A stretch of 64,000 nt of DNA. Source: Diogma glabrata (lineage: Eukaryota > Arthropoda > Insecta > Diptera > Cylindrotomidae). The stretch lies in the NCBI GenBank assembly GCA_963693315.1, contig OY856188.1:202493602-202557601 (forward strand). The letters run 5' to 3'. The position numbers were made by a program, and so were the translations under genes. Positions 1 through 10,545 of this stretch are shown piece after piece. Below the pieces are notes generated by a model. The model ran no database searches and had not been told where the DNA came from. It saw only the letters and a program-made list of their open reading frames with translations. How positions within the stretch are numbered: position 1 is the stretch's first letter; the number at the start of each line of letters is the position of its first letter.

Positions 1-275
1 AATTGTATCATTAAAAACATGGCGAAAAAATGGATGCATCCTTTACAAACAAAATCACACCCATACATTTCCAATTTAGAACTTAAATATACAAGCCCTA
101 TCTTCATGTATAAAAATGTTTGTCGGGTTTGATGCGAAATAAATCGGCATCGTAAATAGCTCTTGAAGATTCAAATAAGATTTTAATTTTGTACGTTGAT
201 AGAATTGATAGGACTTTTTAAGTTCTTAGGATATGATAAGTACTTAGTAAGGTGTTGAAAAACAGGCTTATTTAG
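1..275. other. AT-rich sequence with no recognised gene
   Basis: No supported open reading frame, RNA gene or repeat boundary is visible here. It is the left flank of the hAT-type element that begins at 284. Confidence 0.5.
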
Positions 276-283
276 GTGTAAAG

Positions 284-1040
284 TAGGGTTTCTCATTTCC
301 CGTAGAAATTCAAATCCCGGGAAGCCGGGACAAAAAATATTAAATTCCCGGGATCCCGGGAAATCCCGGGAAACGCTAAAAAGCTAGATTTATCTAATTG
401 GGTGGTAGAAAAATGTGTAAAATTAAAACAGCAAAAAAAATGCGCTATTGATTTTTAAATTTCCATTATTTTTAATTAGAAAAACTTCAAAAATTAAATA
501 AAAAAGAATACATAAAAACAAAACAAAAATAAATTCATAATACTAATTTTTAAACAATTTTTCAAAAAACTAGGTTGCCAATGGCGCCATCACTCAATTT
601 TGTCCGAATTTTCGTGACGAAACGTCCATTGAACCATCCGTCCAAGAGAACCATTAAACATAAATTAAGAGAAATGAAGCGCAAGTTTTAGGTAGATTTC
701 TCAGAAAAATCTACCTATTTTAAGTTTGATTGGTTTTAATTTGTTGTGTTTATATGTGTTAAAAAAAACCATCCAAAAAAACCATTATACCATATGTGTC
801 AAAAAAAACATTTTCCTAATTTTGAACGAAATTAATTACTACAGAGGGAAAAGAATTAAAAACTACTCGATTTTCGAGTGAGAAAACTTTTAATATCTTT
901 GGAAAAAGTACAAAAAAATGTTAATAAAAATTAGCGGGATACCCGGGATCCCGGGTTGAAATCACGGGAAAACGGGATGAAAATTTACCCAAGGAATCCC
1001 GGGGAAAACGGGATCCCGGGATCCCGTTTGAGAAACCCTA
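284..1040. mobile_element. hAT-type MITE with CCCGGG-rich ends
   Basis: The 757-bp element starts TAGGGTTTCTCA (284-295) and ends with the exact complement TGAGAAACCCTA (1029-1040). It is flanked by a perfect 8-bp direct repeat GTGTAAAG at 276-283 and 1041-1048. An 8-bp target duplication with a TAGGG-like terminus is the hAT signature. Both subterminal regions are crowded with CCCGGG and CCCGGGATCCCGGG (about 317-372 and 938-1027), probably transposase-binding sites. The centre is AT-rich and non-coding, so the element is non-autonomous. Confidence 0.9.
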
Positions 1041-1239
1041 GTGTAAAGTAGTATTTTAAGAATAAGTAGTATGTAAATAGTTTTTTGAGATTCTAATTAG
1101 ATGTAAAATACTGTTTTTAGATTTTGTAGGAGTTAAAAAGTTTGACGAGAATAAAAGGTTCTTATTTACAAGCAATAAAGGACGAAAAGAACTAAACTAG
1201 GTTAATTTGAGAATGTCTACTACTTAAGTCGTAGTTAAA

Positions 1240-2130
1240 GTTCGACTCGGGGATCTTTAATTAATTGCTAACTGGATGAAGCACAATTTGTTAACACAAA
1301 TAAAACAAAATGTATGTTGTTTAAAAATCACAAAACAATACCACTCAATATTATTTATAGAAATGAAATTAATAGTAAACGAATCAAAACATCTTGGTAT
1401 AACAATTGATTCAAAATTAAAATGGTATAATCATACAAAAAATACAAAATCTAAATTCTCATCAATAGCTGGCATTTTTAGAAAAATGTCAAATTAGATA
1501 CCTGAAACATTAAAACGACCATATTATTCAAAGTTTCATTCAACATTAACTTATGGTATAAGCCGGTGTTGTGCCGTAGACAAAATAGATTACTTTACAT
1601 GTATAGATTACGCATAGATTACGTGTAAATTACGCGAGATATTTTCGTGTAATCTATAATGTAAACTATATTGTAATCTATTTAATTGGTATGTGAATTC
1701 TAAAATTTTTTAGCAATAAATTAACTTTTTTCAAGATCGCAAGATCTTGTTTTTGACAATATTATTGATCATGTCTTTTAAGAAAAAATTTTCAGTAGGG
1801 ATAATACAATATTTTCACGTATTTCTTCTTAAATCAAAATTAATAGATTACGCCAAATTTACATAGATGACATAGATTACATGTAACGTAATCTATTTTA
1901 GATTACGCGTAAAGGAACAACCCTGGTATAAACTATAATTGTATGGTCATCAGCTTGTAACACAGTTTTGCAAACTTTACAAATATTACAAAATAAAACA
2001 ATAAAAAATTTGTTTGATTATAATCGTTGACAGTTGAAACATAAAATTCATACTGACAAGAATTTGCTATCACTTGAATACCATAGAAAAATAGTATGAC
2101 AGAAAACAAACAAAATTATATGACAGCTCA
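1240..2130 (+). pseudogene. Non-LTR reverse transcriptase fossil, C-terminal part, split by a MITE
   Basis: Codons 1276-1494 encode a stretch with SKHLGITIDSKLKW, the Jockey-like region downstream of the RT catalytic core. After a TAG at 1495-1497 the same frame continues (PETLKRPYYSKFHSTLTYGI) until a MITE interrupts it at 1562. Beyond the MITE, in another frame, VWSSACNTVLQTLQILQNK matches the usual C-terminal end of such polymerases. Catalytic motifs, endonuclease and ORF1 are absent, so this is an old 5'-truncated copy with at least one stop and one frame change. Confidence 0.75.
1562..1923. mobile_element. hAT-type MITE nested in the RT fossil
   Basis: A 362-bp insertion is flanked by the perfect 8-bp direct repeat TGGTATAA (1554-1561 and 1924-1931). 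Its ends are imperfectly inverted: GCCGGTGTTGTGCC at the left, and a right end whose complement reads CAGGGTTGTTCC. The interior repeats the motif TAGATTACG many times. Removing it reconnects two parts of a retrotransposon polymerase, which confirms an insertion. Confidence 0.8.
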
Positions 2131-2325
2131 TTTCTTCGTGTAAGCAATAGCATTACATCATCGTAAAAAATCCTCTTCTGAAAGCACATTGAACATGACG
2201 TAACTGGAAGTATACTTTAATAAATCAAAAAATTATAAAGTAAAACCCAATTTTATTTATGCGTATTAAATTAAGTACAAAACTCAAATGTTCGAATAGA
2301 ATAAATTAATTTTCAGACCACAACA

Positions 2326-3906
2326 TTACTTAACTCTCGATTTCATGCTCAACCATATTCCATTATCTGGTGTCATTCGACCGTTTCGTCTACCGCATTT
2401 TGGTGGAACTTCTGTTTTATCACAAACTTCAAACGTAAAATTTAACAAAATATTATAAAAAACTGTCTTTACTTCCATCAAGGCAAATCTTGATCCTATA
2501 CAATTTCGTGGTCCCGTTCCAAATGGCAAATATGCTAATGGATTAATCTCATGTTTCCTTTTATCATTGAATCGCTCCGGATCGAATTTTTCTGGATTTG
2601 GGTAGTATTTTGGATCATGATGTATACCGTAGATTGGTATCCAAAGAAGAGCTGATTCTTTGATATGCAAATCTTTATCTTCGAATTTCATATTGAAACT
2701 TTTATTACATACACGATCAGTAACCGGAGCTGGTGGCCATTTTCTTAATGTCTCCGAAACGAATTGGTCTAAATATTTCATTTTTGTGATTGTATCATAA
2801 TCAAATGATTTTTCATTTTCTCTTTCATTAAATTGATCGATTTCCTTCAAAAGCTTCTGTTGAATATCTGGATTAACAGCTGCTTCATATGCCATAAATG
2901 TTAATGTAGTGGCAACTGTATCGAATCCTGCCATAAAGAATATTAAACATTGAGCAACAATAACATCATCCGTCAATTCTAAATTGTTATATTTCTTTTC
3001 ATCTTCATATTCCTCAACAACAGAAAACTCAAGTCTGCTTTCCTTTTCGCCTGCATTTGTTAATTTTCCTTGTTTCGCTATCATCAATAAATTGATAAGA
3101 TCTGGTCGAACAATATTCTTCTCTTCACGAACTTTCATAGCATCTAAAGTAACTGTTCTAAAATAAAGTTGTTCGGCATAGCTAAAAAATGTAATTTTAA
3201 ATAATTTCATAATCTTTGGAGCATAGAGATATCCAATAAACTTTAAAATTACTGAAAGTCTGCCTACATTGGTAAAAATGCTTCCCATTTTAAAAAATTC
3301 GTTATCTTCATTTTGAATTGAATTGATTTCAAGACCAAATGCACATAATGCTATAATATCGTTTGTGAAACGTGTAAAAAAATGTTTCACTTCAATTGCA
3401 TCATCAGTTTTATTTTTATCGTTATGAGCTCTAATCAAATCACTTGTACATTTTAACACCAAATCGAACATCAATTTCATTTTACTTCCAGTGAACGCTG
3501 GACTTAACATAGATCTCATTTCACGCCATTTATCACCTTGGAATGTTACTAACATCTTTCCCAAGATTGGATCAATATCCTCTGGTACTATTACTCGATG
3601 ATTTTCGAAATAATTAAAATTTTTTATGGTCAATTGTTTTATTAGCTCTGGATCTCTTAAAATATATCCTGGACGTAGTTGATCAAAAAATCCATATATT
3701 TTTTCGTTAGGAAAAGCCTTGTAAAGTTCCTCAATTAACTCACTTTGAGATTTATTCCTTAAAAGTAGTGCCATAGTATTGCCAAACCATGGTACAGGAT
3801 TTAAGTATTTAACATTTTTATCGATAAAATAATTTTCGTTTCTCTTTCCTAATTGAATTATCAAGAAAATCAACGCAATGATTGCTGAAAGAACTAAGAT
3901 AATCAT
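2326..3906 (-). CDS. Cytochrome P450, CYP9-like (CYP3 clan)
   Basis: This encodes a 526-residue microsomal monooxygenase that would oxidise hydrophobic substrates (xenobiotics or endogenous lipids) at the ER membrane using electrons from NADPH-P450 reductase. The N-terminus is a hydrophobic anchor (MIILVLSAIIALIFLIIQ). Family motifs are all present: WREMR in helix C, AGFDT in helix I, ETLR in helix K, PERF, and the haem loop [14 protein letters not shown] with the axial Cys near residue 469. I start at the ATG at 3906, the position shared with the paralogues; the extra upstream codons cross a splice acceptor. The coding region is one intact exon. A polyadenylation signal AATAAA lies downstream at 2252-2257 on this strand. 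The CYP9 assignment rests on recognised motifs and length; the substrate is unknown. Confidence 0.95.
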   Translation of the reverse strand: MIILVLSAIIALIFLIIQLGKRNENYFIDKNVKYLNPVPWFGNTMALLLRNKSQSELIEELYKAFPNEKIYGFFDQLRPGYILRDPELIKQLTIKNFNYFENHRVIVPEDIDPILGKMLVTFQGDKWREMRSMLSPAFTGSKMKLMFDLVLKCTSDLIRAHNDKNKTDDAIEVKHFFTRFTNDIIALCAFGLEINSIQNEDNEFFKMGSIFTNVGRLSVILKFIGYLYAPKIMKLFKITFFSYAEQLYFRTVTLDAMKVREEKNIVRPDLINLLMIAKQGKLTNAGEKESRLEFSVVEEYEDEKKYNNLELTDDVIVAQCLIFFMAGFDTVATTLTFMAYEAAVNPDIQQKLLKEIDQFNERENEKSFDYDTITKMKYLDQFVSETLRKWPPAPVTDRVCNKSFNMKFEDKDLHIKESALLWIPIYGIHHDPKYYPNPEKFDPERFNDKRKHEINPLAYLPFGTGPRNCIGSRFALMEVKTVFYNILLNFTFEVCDKTEVPPKCGRRNGRMTPDNGIWLSMKSRVK

Positions 3907-3934
3907 GTTTGTCTTGAAACGCAGTTGTAGAAAT

Positions 3935-3948
3935 CTAGAAAACAAAAA
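3935..3948 (-). promoter_or_regulatory. 3' splice site of a 5'UTR intron
   Basis: On the minus strand the sequence reads TTTTTGTTTTCTAG then ATTTCTACAAC, a pyrimidine tract and AG acceptor about 28 bases before the ATG at 3906. The same arrangement precedes the other P450 genes here, so the first exon is probably non-coding. Confidence 0.6.
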
Positions 3949-4761
3949 TCAATTGTTTAGATTTTAGAATACCTTATTCAACATTCAGGGGTTTAATTTT
4001 TATAAAAAAAGAAACGACAACTTCTCAATTAAAACAGTTTTTATTTTTTAATCAAAACTAACTTAAAAAATCGAATTAAAATCGTAGTACATACTTACCA
4101 GCAAAATTTTAAAATATAATTTATGGTTAGCAAATTCAGTTTACCATAAAAATTTCATAGCAATAAATTTACAGAAATAAATAAAATATGTATAATAAAA
4201 GTTTTTATTAACTGAAATTAACTGCTCGACACTCTTAGCTATACTGAGTACTGACAAAGTTGGGATTTTATTTAATGTCTGTTGATGGTTTAAATATAGT
4301 TGAACGCTTGGCAATCTCGTTGAGATTGAATATCATAAATTTTATGTTGCAAATTATAATAACACAATTTTATAATTGTTGGGGTATTACACCTTTTAAC
4401 GAGATGAAATTCAAAATGAAATTATGTTAAAGAATCGCATTTTTGTCACAAAATCGAGTCTCTTCAAGATAATTAAAACATCAAAACTTAAATAACCTTA
4501 TTGTTGCTTTAATAATCACAGCAGACATTTATTTTCTGGAAAAGATGTAGTACTTGTTGTAATTATTTAGAGAATTTTATCCGGTAGAGATTGTTTTGCA
4601 GTTATTTTGATTTAAATCCGAAAAAACAATCTTTCGTTATTCTTTGTTGTTTTTTGTCATCATATACATAAAATAGAAATTTTTCCTTCTCAATTAAAAC
4701 AACAAAGATTTATTGTTTCAATTGAGAAGAAATAGCTTCTATATTATATAATACATCGTGC
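3949..4761. other. AT-rich intergenic sequence upstream of the 2.3 kb P450
   Basis: No coding sequence is visible. A short inverted repeat (CTTCTCAATT near 4686 and AATTGAGAAG near 4724) is the only local structure. Because the P450 probably has a 5'UTR intron, its promoter and first exon should lie in or beyond this stretch. Confidence 0.5.
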
Positions 4762-4769
4762 TCTGTCAG

Positions 4770-6403
4770 TAGTGTTTTCAATCCGGTTTAGGCCGGATTG
4801 GAATTAGCCGGATAATTCGTAAAAATTTTGCTCTCCGATATCCGGTTAATTCACAAAATAATGCGGATAACTAAATTAAAGCAAAAAAAATTGTTTGCGC
4901 TATTTACCTTTTTAAAAATTTCAATCAGCTACTACTAATTTTTCATAATAGACGTTTTCATTTAGTCAATCTAATGCCTTGTTCAAATGAAGGTTATTTT
5001 AAGACCTTAAGTCCTTAACTTACATTGAATGCATCCATGTGTCGGCAAAGTAGAGCGAAAGACATTAAATTTCTAATGACATTAAAAAAAGACCATAAGA
5101 CCTTAATTGTCATTTTAATGTTTTTACTTCTATAGCAAATTCATATTTTTTATAGTTTAAATTTATTTTTGGAGTTTTATTATATTGTTAGACATTCTTC
5201 ATCAAAAAATTCATTTCATTAGAAAAATTGCAGTTGGCTGGGAGAAAATATTTTGTATTTTTTTAATAATTTTGTTTAATATTTTAGCCATTTTTCTTTT
5301 TATTTGCCCATTAGAGTTACACAATTTGAACAATTAATTAAAGTTAAACCAGATTTGTATATTTTTCTAACAACCATTTAATTTTATTATCTTATGAAGG
5401 AACACCATGAATCTTATGAAGGAAAATGAAATGTCAAAATGATGTTAATTAGAACGGTGGTATTCAAAGACAACAGCAATAAGCTTAAAAGACTACTTTA
5501 TCGATAAATTTAAATACCGTAAATTGTCCGAAGCCTTAAACTTAGTTTTTTCATTTAGACGATTTCGTTTGGTTGATCTAAAAATTATCATTCCAGCAAT
5601 TGTTTTGAATTTGAATTTTTAGAAGTGTAATTTATTTACAAATAAAAAACAGTATTTTGCCGTGTCATAATTTACGGTTCAATTTCTTGTAATTTGAAAA
5701 TATTTAAAGTTAGTCACTTTAAGGCAATCTATTAACAAAACGAGAAATGTTGAGCTAGTTTCATTAATGATGTTGGTGCAGAATTCAAAAATTCCAAAAT
5801 AATAATGTTGACGATTTTAGTTATATTTCTAAATCATAAGCTATCAGTTATGCAAAAACGTTAATAAAAAGTTTGTTTCCAGATACCAAAAATGTTAAGT
5901 TAAAAATGGCGGAACAAAAAGTTAAGGAAAATGGAAATTCTCCAACTCCGACCGAACTTACCGAATGTAATTTAGTCATGTAATTGAAAAATACGATTTT
6001 ACCAATCGAAAATACATAGTAAAGTTAATCGTTAAAATAATTATTCTTCACTGGACAAGGAATTTAATTTATAAACGCATAAATAAAACACTCCTTACCT
6101 AGAAAAGCTGTTTGATGCTTTGAAGACCATTCCAACCTACTTCAAACGAAAGTGAGGGTCTTTTCGGTTGCTAGTATCTTCTTAACGAAAACTAGAAATC
6201 GGTTGCAGTTTTCAATGTTAAACGCTCTTGTATTTTTAAAATATTATTTTTCAGATGCAAATAAATTATTAACTAATATTTATTTTTTAAAACTACATAT
6301 TGTTTTTATTTAAATCCACTATCCGGATTATTATCCGGATATCCGGATATTTAAAACTATTCGATATCCGGATAGTTAAAATCACGGATAATTGGAAACA
6401 CTA
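4770..6403. mobile_element. Non-autonomous hAT-type element with TATCCGGATA subterminal repeats
   Basis: The 1634-bp element begins TAGTGTTTTCAAT and ends ATTGGAAACACTA (one mismatch between the termini). The 8-bp target duplication TCTGTCAG is exact at 4762-4769 and 6404-6411. Both ends carry clusters of CCGGATA/TATCCGG (4783-4866 and 6314-6389), as expected for transposase-binding subterminal repeats. The interior is AT-rich without a transposase. One short ATG-initiated run (5907-5982, MAEQKVKENGNSPTPTELT...) follows a TTTCCAG acceptor-like site and may be a leftover first exon, but this is weak. Confidence 0.88.
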
Positions 6404-6411
6404 TCTGTCAG

Positions 6412-6740
6412 AGGATAAAGTATTGTAATTCATTCGTGTTTAATAAATTTTATTCTCTCGCAAATTTGCAAATTTTGCTCAAGCTTTTGCTTGAGAATAA
6501 ACTATGTCATTAAACACTTATTGATTGAACTACTATTTTATAAATAACTCGTAAATTATTTTGGTCTTCAGTTCAAGCATTTTATATTTTATTGTTATTG
6601 TGTTATTATAATTTATTTATTTTATTTATTGGTAGTGTGCCTCTACTAATAGAAATTTATAAAAACATAACTAACAATTAATAATATGAATTACAATACA
6701 CAACAAAATACATTAATTTTAAACCTAAACACATTATTTA
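6412..6740. other. AT-rich intergenic sequence
   Basis: Between the hAT-type element and the P450 pseudogene. No feature is visible apart from short T/A-rich tracts. Confidence 0.4.
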
Positions 6741-6805
6741 ACCCTCGATTTCAAGCTCAACCACATTCCATTATCTGGTGTCATCCGTCCGTTTCATCTA
6801 CCGCA

Positions 6806-6925
6806 TTGAAGCGCACATACAACGAAACAGAAACAGAATTTCCTACAAATTTGAGAGATAAAAATTCTGTTTCTGTAAAATTTGTATGGAGCTCTGTTTC
6901 TGTTGAATGTGGTTTCAAGCCTTTA
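6806..6925. mobile_element. Short palindromic MITE-like insertion in the P450 pseudogene
   Basis: About 120 bp interrupt the P450 coding sequence between the codons equivalent to the C-terminal KCG region. The two halves are imperfect inverted copies: CACATACAACGAAACAG...CTACAAATTT on the left and the complement of AAATTTGTATGGAGCTC...GTTGAATGTG on the right. Exact ends and target duplication are unclear. Confidence 0.6.
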
Positions 6926-7712
6926 GCTGGAACTTCTGTTTTGCTGCAAACGAAAATTTAACAAAAGATTATAAAAAACTTTTTTGTTTCAATTAAGGCA
7001 AATCTTGGCCCAATACAATTTCGTGGTCCCGTTCCAAATTTCAAATAAGTCAATGGATTGATCTTATGTTTTCTTTCATTACTAAATCGCTGTGGATCGA
7101 ATTTCTCTGGATTGGGATAGTATTTTGGATCATGATGTATACGCATAGATTGGTACCAAAAGAAGGTCAGATTCCATGACATGCAAATCTAGGTTTTCGT
7201 ATTTCATATTGAAACTTTTATTACATACACGAACAATGACCGGAGATGGTGGCCATTTTCTTAATGTCTCCGACACAAAATGGTCAAGATATTTCATTTG
7301 TTTTAATGTATCATAATCAATTGATTTTTCATCTAATTTTCGACTAACCTCATCAATTTCATTTACCAATTTTTGTTGAATATCTGGGTTATAAGTGTTA
7401 GTGCAGTTAAAATTGTATCGAATCCTGCTACAAAGAAACTAATATACTGAGCAATGACATCATCATCAGTCCATTCAACAATGTTTTGTTTAATTTCCTC
7501 TTCATATTCCTCAGCAACAGCAAATTCCTGTTTGGTTTGCTTTTCTTTTGTTTTTGTTGATTTTCCTTGTTTTGCTATCATCAAAAGATTGATGAGATCT
7601 GGTCGGACAATATTCTTCTCTTCACGAATTTTTTTAGTTTCTAAAATTACTTTACGAAAATAAAGTTCTACGCCTTTACTGAAAAATGTGATTTTGAATA
7701 ATTTCATAATCT

Positions 7713-8178
7713 AAATTTTAAATGTATCACTTGTACCTTTCTTCAGCCACTTTTGGAATAATAAATATTGAAATAATATTAAATTATAAAATTGTTTTAA
7801 ATTCTTTACTTCAACTAACAATATTTCGCCACAAAGGCATTTTCAAGTTAACCGTTAAAGAAGTAATAATATAACCATTAAACAGATATAAAATATTCAA
7901 AAAATAACAAAATTAATTTAATAAACTTACATTGAAAAAAGAAAGAATTTTTGGAAAACAAAGTTAAAAATGTCAAGTCAAAAAATTAAAGAAAAGTGGA
8001 TTGAAAAAATTATATACATAGATTTTTAGCAATCTAGATGAAAATATCAATATAATAAAAAAGTTATAAAATCAAAAAAAGCCTCTTTTAAAATTTATAG
8101 TATTAAGTAAAGACTTAAGGCTTTACTGGCTAAAGGTCAGGCTTGGCATTGGTTTGGCTTTTTTTTTCTTTTCTTTGG
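7713..8178. other. Insertion of unknown origin in the P450 pseudogene
   Basis: AT-rich non-coding sequence sits exactly between codons that are adjacent in the intact paralogues (YAPK and IMKLF). No inverted termini or convincing target duplication could be identified. Confidence 0.6.
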
Positions 8179-8996
8179 TGCATAACGAAATTCTATAAAT
8201 TTTAAAACTTTTTGAAGTACGAAATTTGAAAGAAAGTTTCCCATTTTAAAGAATTCATTATCTGGATTTTTAATTGAATTGATTTCAAGACCAAATGCAC
8301 TTATTGCTATTATATCGTTTGTGAAACTTGCTAAGAAATGTTTCATTTCAATTACGTCCTCGGTTCTATTTTTATTCTGATGAGCTGCAATCAAATCGCT
8401 TGTACATTTTAACACCAAATCATATATCAGTTTCATTTTGCTTCCCGTAAACGCATGGACTTAACGTAGATCTCATTGCACGCCATGTATCTTACCTTAC
8501 CTTGTAAAATAAACAACATTTTTCGCATAATTGGATCCATATCCTCTGAAATGATAGATCGATGATTCTCAAAATAAATAGAGTTTTTTATGGTCAATTG
8601 CTTAATAAGTTCTGGATCTCTTAAAATATATCCTGGATAAAGTAGATCAAAAAATTCATATATTTTTTTGTTAGGAAAATATTTGTAAAGTTTTTCAACT
8701 AATTCACTTTGTGATGTTTTCCTTATAATAAGTGATATTGTATCACTGAACCATGGTAATAGTTTTAAATGTTTTACGTTTTTATCGACAAAATAATTTT
8801 CTTTTTTCCTGCCTAAGGATATTATCAAGACAATCAATGTAATAAATGCCAAAATAAATAAGATAATCAAGTTCGCTTGCAATGTAGTTGTAGAAATCTG
8901 GAAAACAAATTATTTACTTAATTCAACATTTAGGATTTTTAATTTTTACAACAACATAAAAAACATATTTGACTAATGACGCAATCTGAAACTATC

Positions 8997-9495
8997 TTTT
9001 TATTCGCCTACATATTAAAGTGTTACTTTAATACTGTGATTTGCGGCTTGAAAGTATCACTTTTCAACTATTTATTTTGTTGTCATAGCTCTAAAGTCCA
9101 AGAAAGTAAAAAGCATTTGTATTTGTTTAAATTCTATGAAAAATAAAATTTTTTATCAAAGCAACCCTCAAATTCAAAATTTCATTATCCAATTAAAATA
9201 GTTGTTATCATTTGTTGTTATAGCTACACAATAATTTGGAAAAAGTAATAAATATTTTGTCAAAGGTTACTTGTTCCACATATTTTTATTTTAAAATTTA
9301 TGAAAATTTATAATTTTAATTTAGAATAAACAACTTTTCTTAAAATATTTTGCTTGCGGCGAATAAAAAACAGTATATGATGCACGGACGTAAGCTATTT
9401 TGGACTTAATGTGGGTGCAAATCTCGGCTAGCGCCTCGATTTGCAAACTCCACATCCGTCCAAAATCTTTAGCTTTACGTCCTAGCATCATAATG
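8997..9495 (+). mobile_element. MITE copy 1 with adjoining palindromic unit (inverse copy at 42.1-42.6 kb)
   Basis: 8997-9369 is bounded by TTTTTATTCGCC and GGCGAATAAAAA, perfect 12-bp inverted ends. Directly after it, 9375-9495 is an imperfect palindrome whose arms both read roughly GATGC..GGACGTAA..GCTA...TTTTGGAC...TGCAAATC...GCTAGC. The whole block recurs in opposite orientation at 42084-42563, so the two parts move or duplicate together. Confidence 0.75.
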
Positions 9496-9683
9496 TACTA
9501 TTATAATTTAAACAAAGAAAAACCAAAAACATATTTCAAAAATCGAATTTAAATCGTTACACGTTTGTAATTAGTATAGCTATTTATGTATTAAGGTAAA
9601 GTAGATCTTTTTTGTTTGAGAGTGGAATTGTTGCTCAAGGCCTTAGCCGTGGGCAACAAACACTCGAAAGCAAAAATAATACA

Positions 9684-9775
9684 TTATGATGCTAGGACGT
9701 AAAGCTAAAGATTTTGGACGGATGTGGAGTTTGCAAATCGAGGAGCTAGCTGAGATTTTACAATTAGGAACTAAA
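9684..9775 (+). repeat. Single arm of the GGACGTAA palindromic repeat
   Basis: Carries the same ATGATGCTAGGACGTAAAGC...GGATGTGGAGTTTGC sequence as one arm of the palindromes at 9375-9495 and 42084-42196. A fourth, more diverged arm lies at 41385-41455. It shares upstream text (AGCTATTTATGTATTAAGG) with the 41.5 kb copy. Confidence 0.65.
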
Positions 9776-9843
9776 GTGATACTTTTTGAGTTGTGTCTAT
9801 TCCGCTCAATAAACTAAAAAACTGTCAACACAAAAAACCCTTA

Positions 9844-10225
9844 TTTTTTTTTTTAATTTATTTATTAGTCAACAATTTAATTTGTTTTACTACAGGATAT
9901 GTATATTGCTGAGTTTAATATAAATAAAATATTTTACAACAGCTGAACTTAATTAAAATAGCTATTACAAGTTTCTTATAACTAACTGGCAATTAATTCA
10001 TCTATGATTTTTCAAAAGACTATACTTAACCTAACTATAATATCTTAACTAAACTATAACTTAGATTAAGCTCAATAAAAGTAAAATTTAGCTAGTAAAT
10101 ACTAAATTTCCACCTTTATTGAGCCAACTGCTCTTAAGTTTCTAAACTATTTACAAGCATATTATCTATAAAAGGCAGTTTTCTAAGATAATTGTTTCTT
10201 TGTATTGTAGCAATATCTGTGATTA
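9844..10225 (-). mobile_element. 5'-truncated non-LTR retrotransposon with poly(A) tail and 14-bp target duplication
   Basis: A 382-bp insert is flanked by a perfect 14-bp direct repeat ACAAAAAACCCTTA (9830-9843 and 10226-10239). The minus-strand 3' end is an A-rich tail (T run from 9844 on the plus strand), as produced by target-primed reverse transcription. The minus-strand 5' part reads DIATIQRNNYLRKLPFIDN before a stop, resembling the extreme C-terminus of a retrotransposon polymerase followed by its 3'UTR. It therefore looks like a short dead-on-arrival copy. Confidence 0.8.
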
Positions 10226-10334
10226 ACAAAAAACCCTTAATTTAATTTTGAATACAAAAATGTAGTAGACGTGAAAAAAATAATGTAGTAGTTTCAAAAA
10301 GAAATGAGTAGATTTTTCCAGTTTATGTGGGTTC

Positions 10335-10540
10335 TATACCAAATTTTTTACTATGAAACCGAACCGTGAACCAAACAGAAAAACATTGGTTTATGGTTCG
10401 GTTCAACTATTATTTTAAAAAACTGGTTTGGTTTTGGTTTGGTTCAAACAAATCATTATGAAAATGGTTTGGTTTGGTTTTGGTTCGGAAAAAATTCGTT
10501 GGTTCAGTGGTTTTGGTTTGGTTCAAACGAACCGGTTTCC
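10335..10540. repeat. GGTTTGGTT / GAACCGAACC degenerate repeat
   Basis: The motif TTTGGTTTGGTTC and its complement (GAACCGTGAACCAAAC at the left) recur many times, giving an inverted repeat-rich low-complexity block. It abuts a retrotransposon fossil. It may be the end of a MITE, but no target duplication was found. Confidence 0.5.
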
Positions 10541-10545
10541 GTCTG

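Larger units (their letters stand above)
6741..8876 (-). pseudogene. Decayed CYP9-like P450 with multiple lesions
   Basis: This is a full-length relative of the neighbouring P450s read in pieces. The N-terminal third (8876-8453) has TTG where the paralogues have ATG; small indels near 8490 and 8448 then shift the frame in the helix-C region. Helix D-F coding resumes at 8436-8179. About 466 unrelated bases (7713-8178) then split the gene, after which 7707-7400 carries AGFDT. A deletion and frameshift follow that motif. ETLRKWPP (7369-7130) and the haem loop [10 protein letters not shown] (7182-6958) come next, with another frame change between them. A palindromic insertion at 6806-6925 separates the last ~20 codons (6741-6805). 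Key motifs survive individually, so loss of function is fairly recent. The upstream splice acceptor (TTTTCCAG at 8898-8905) is still present. Confidence 0.93.

Noticed and set aside
3907..3945. N-terminal extension of the 2.3 kb P450
   Set aside because: The upstream codons start from TTG and run across a splice acceptor; paralogues start at the equivalent of the ATG at 3906.
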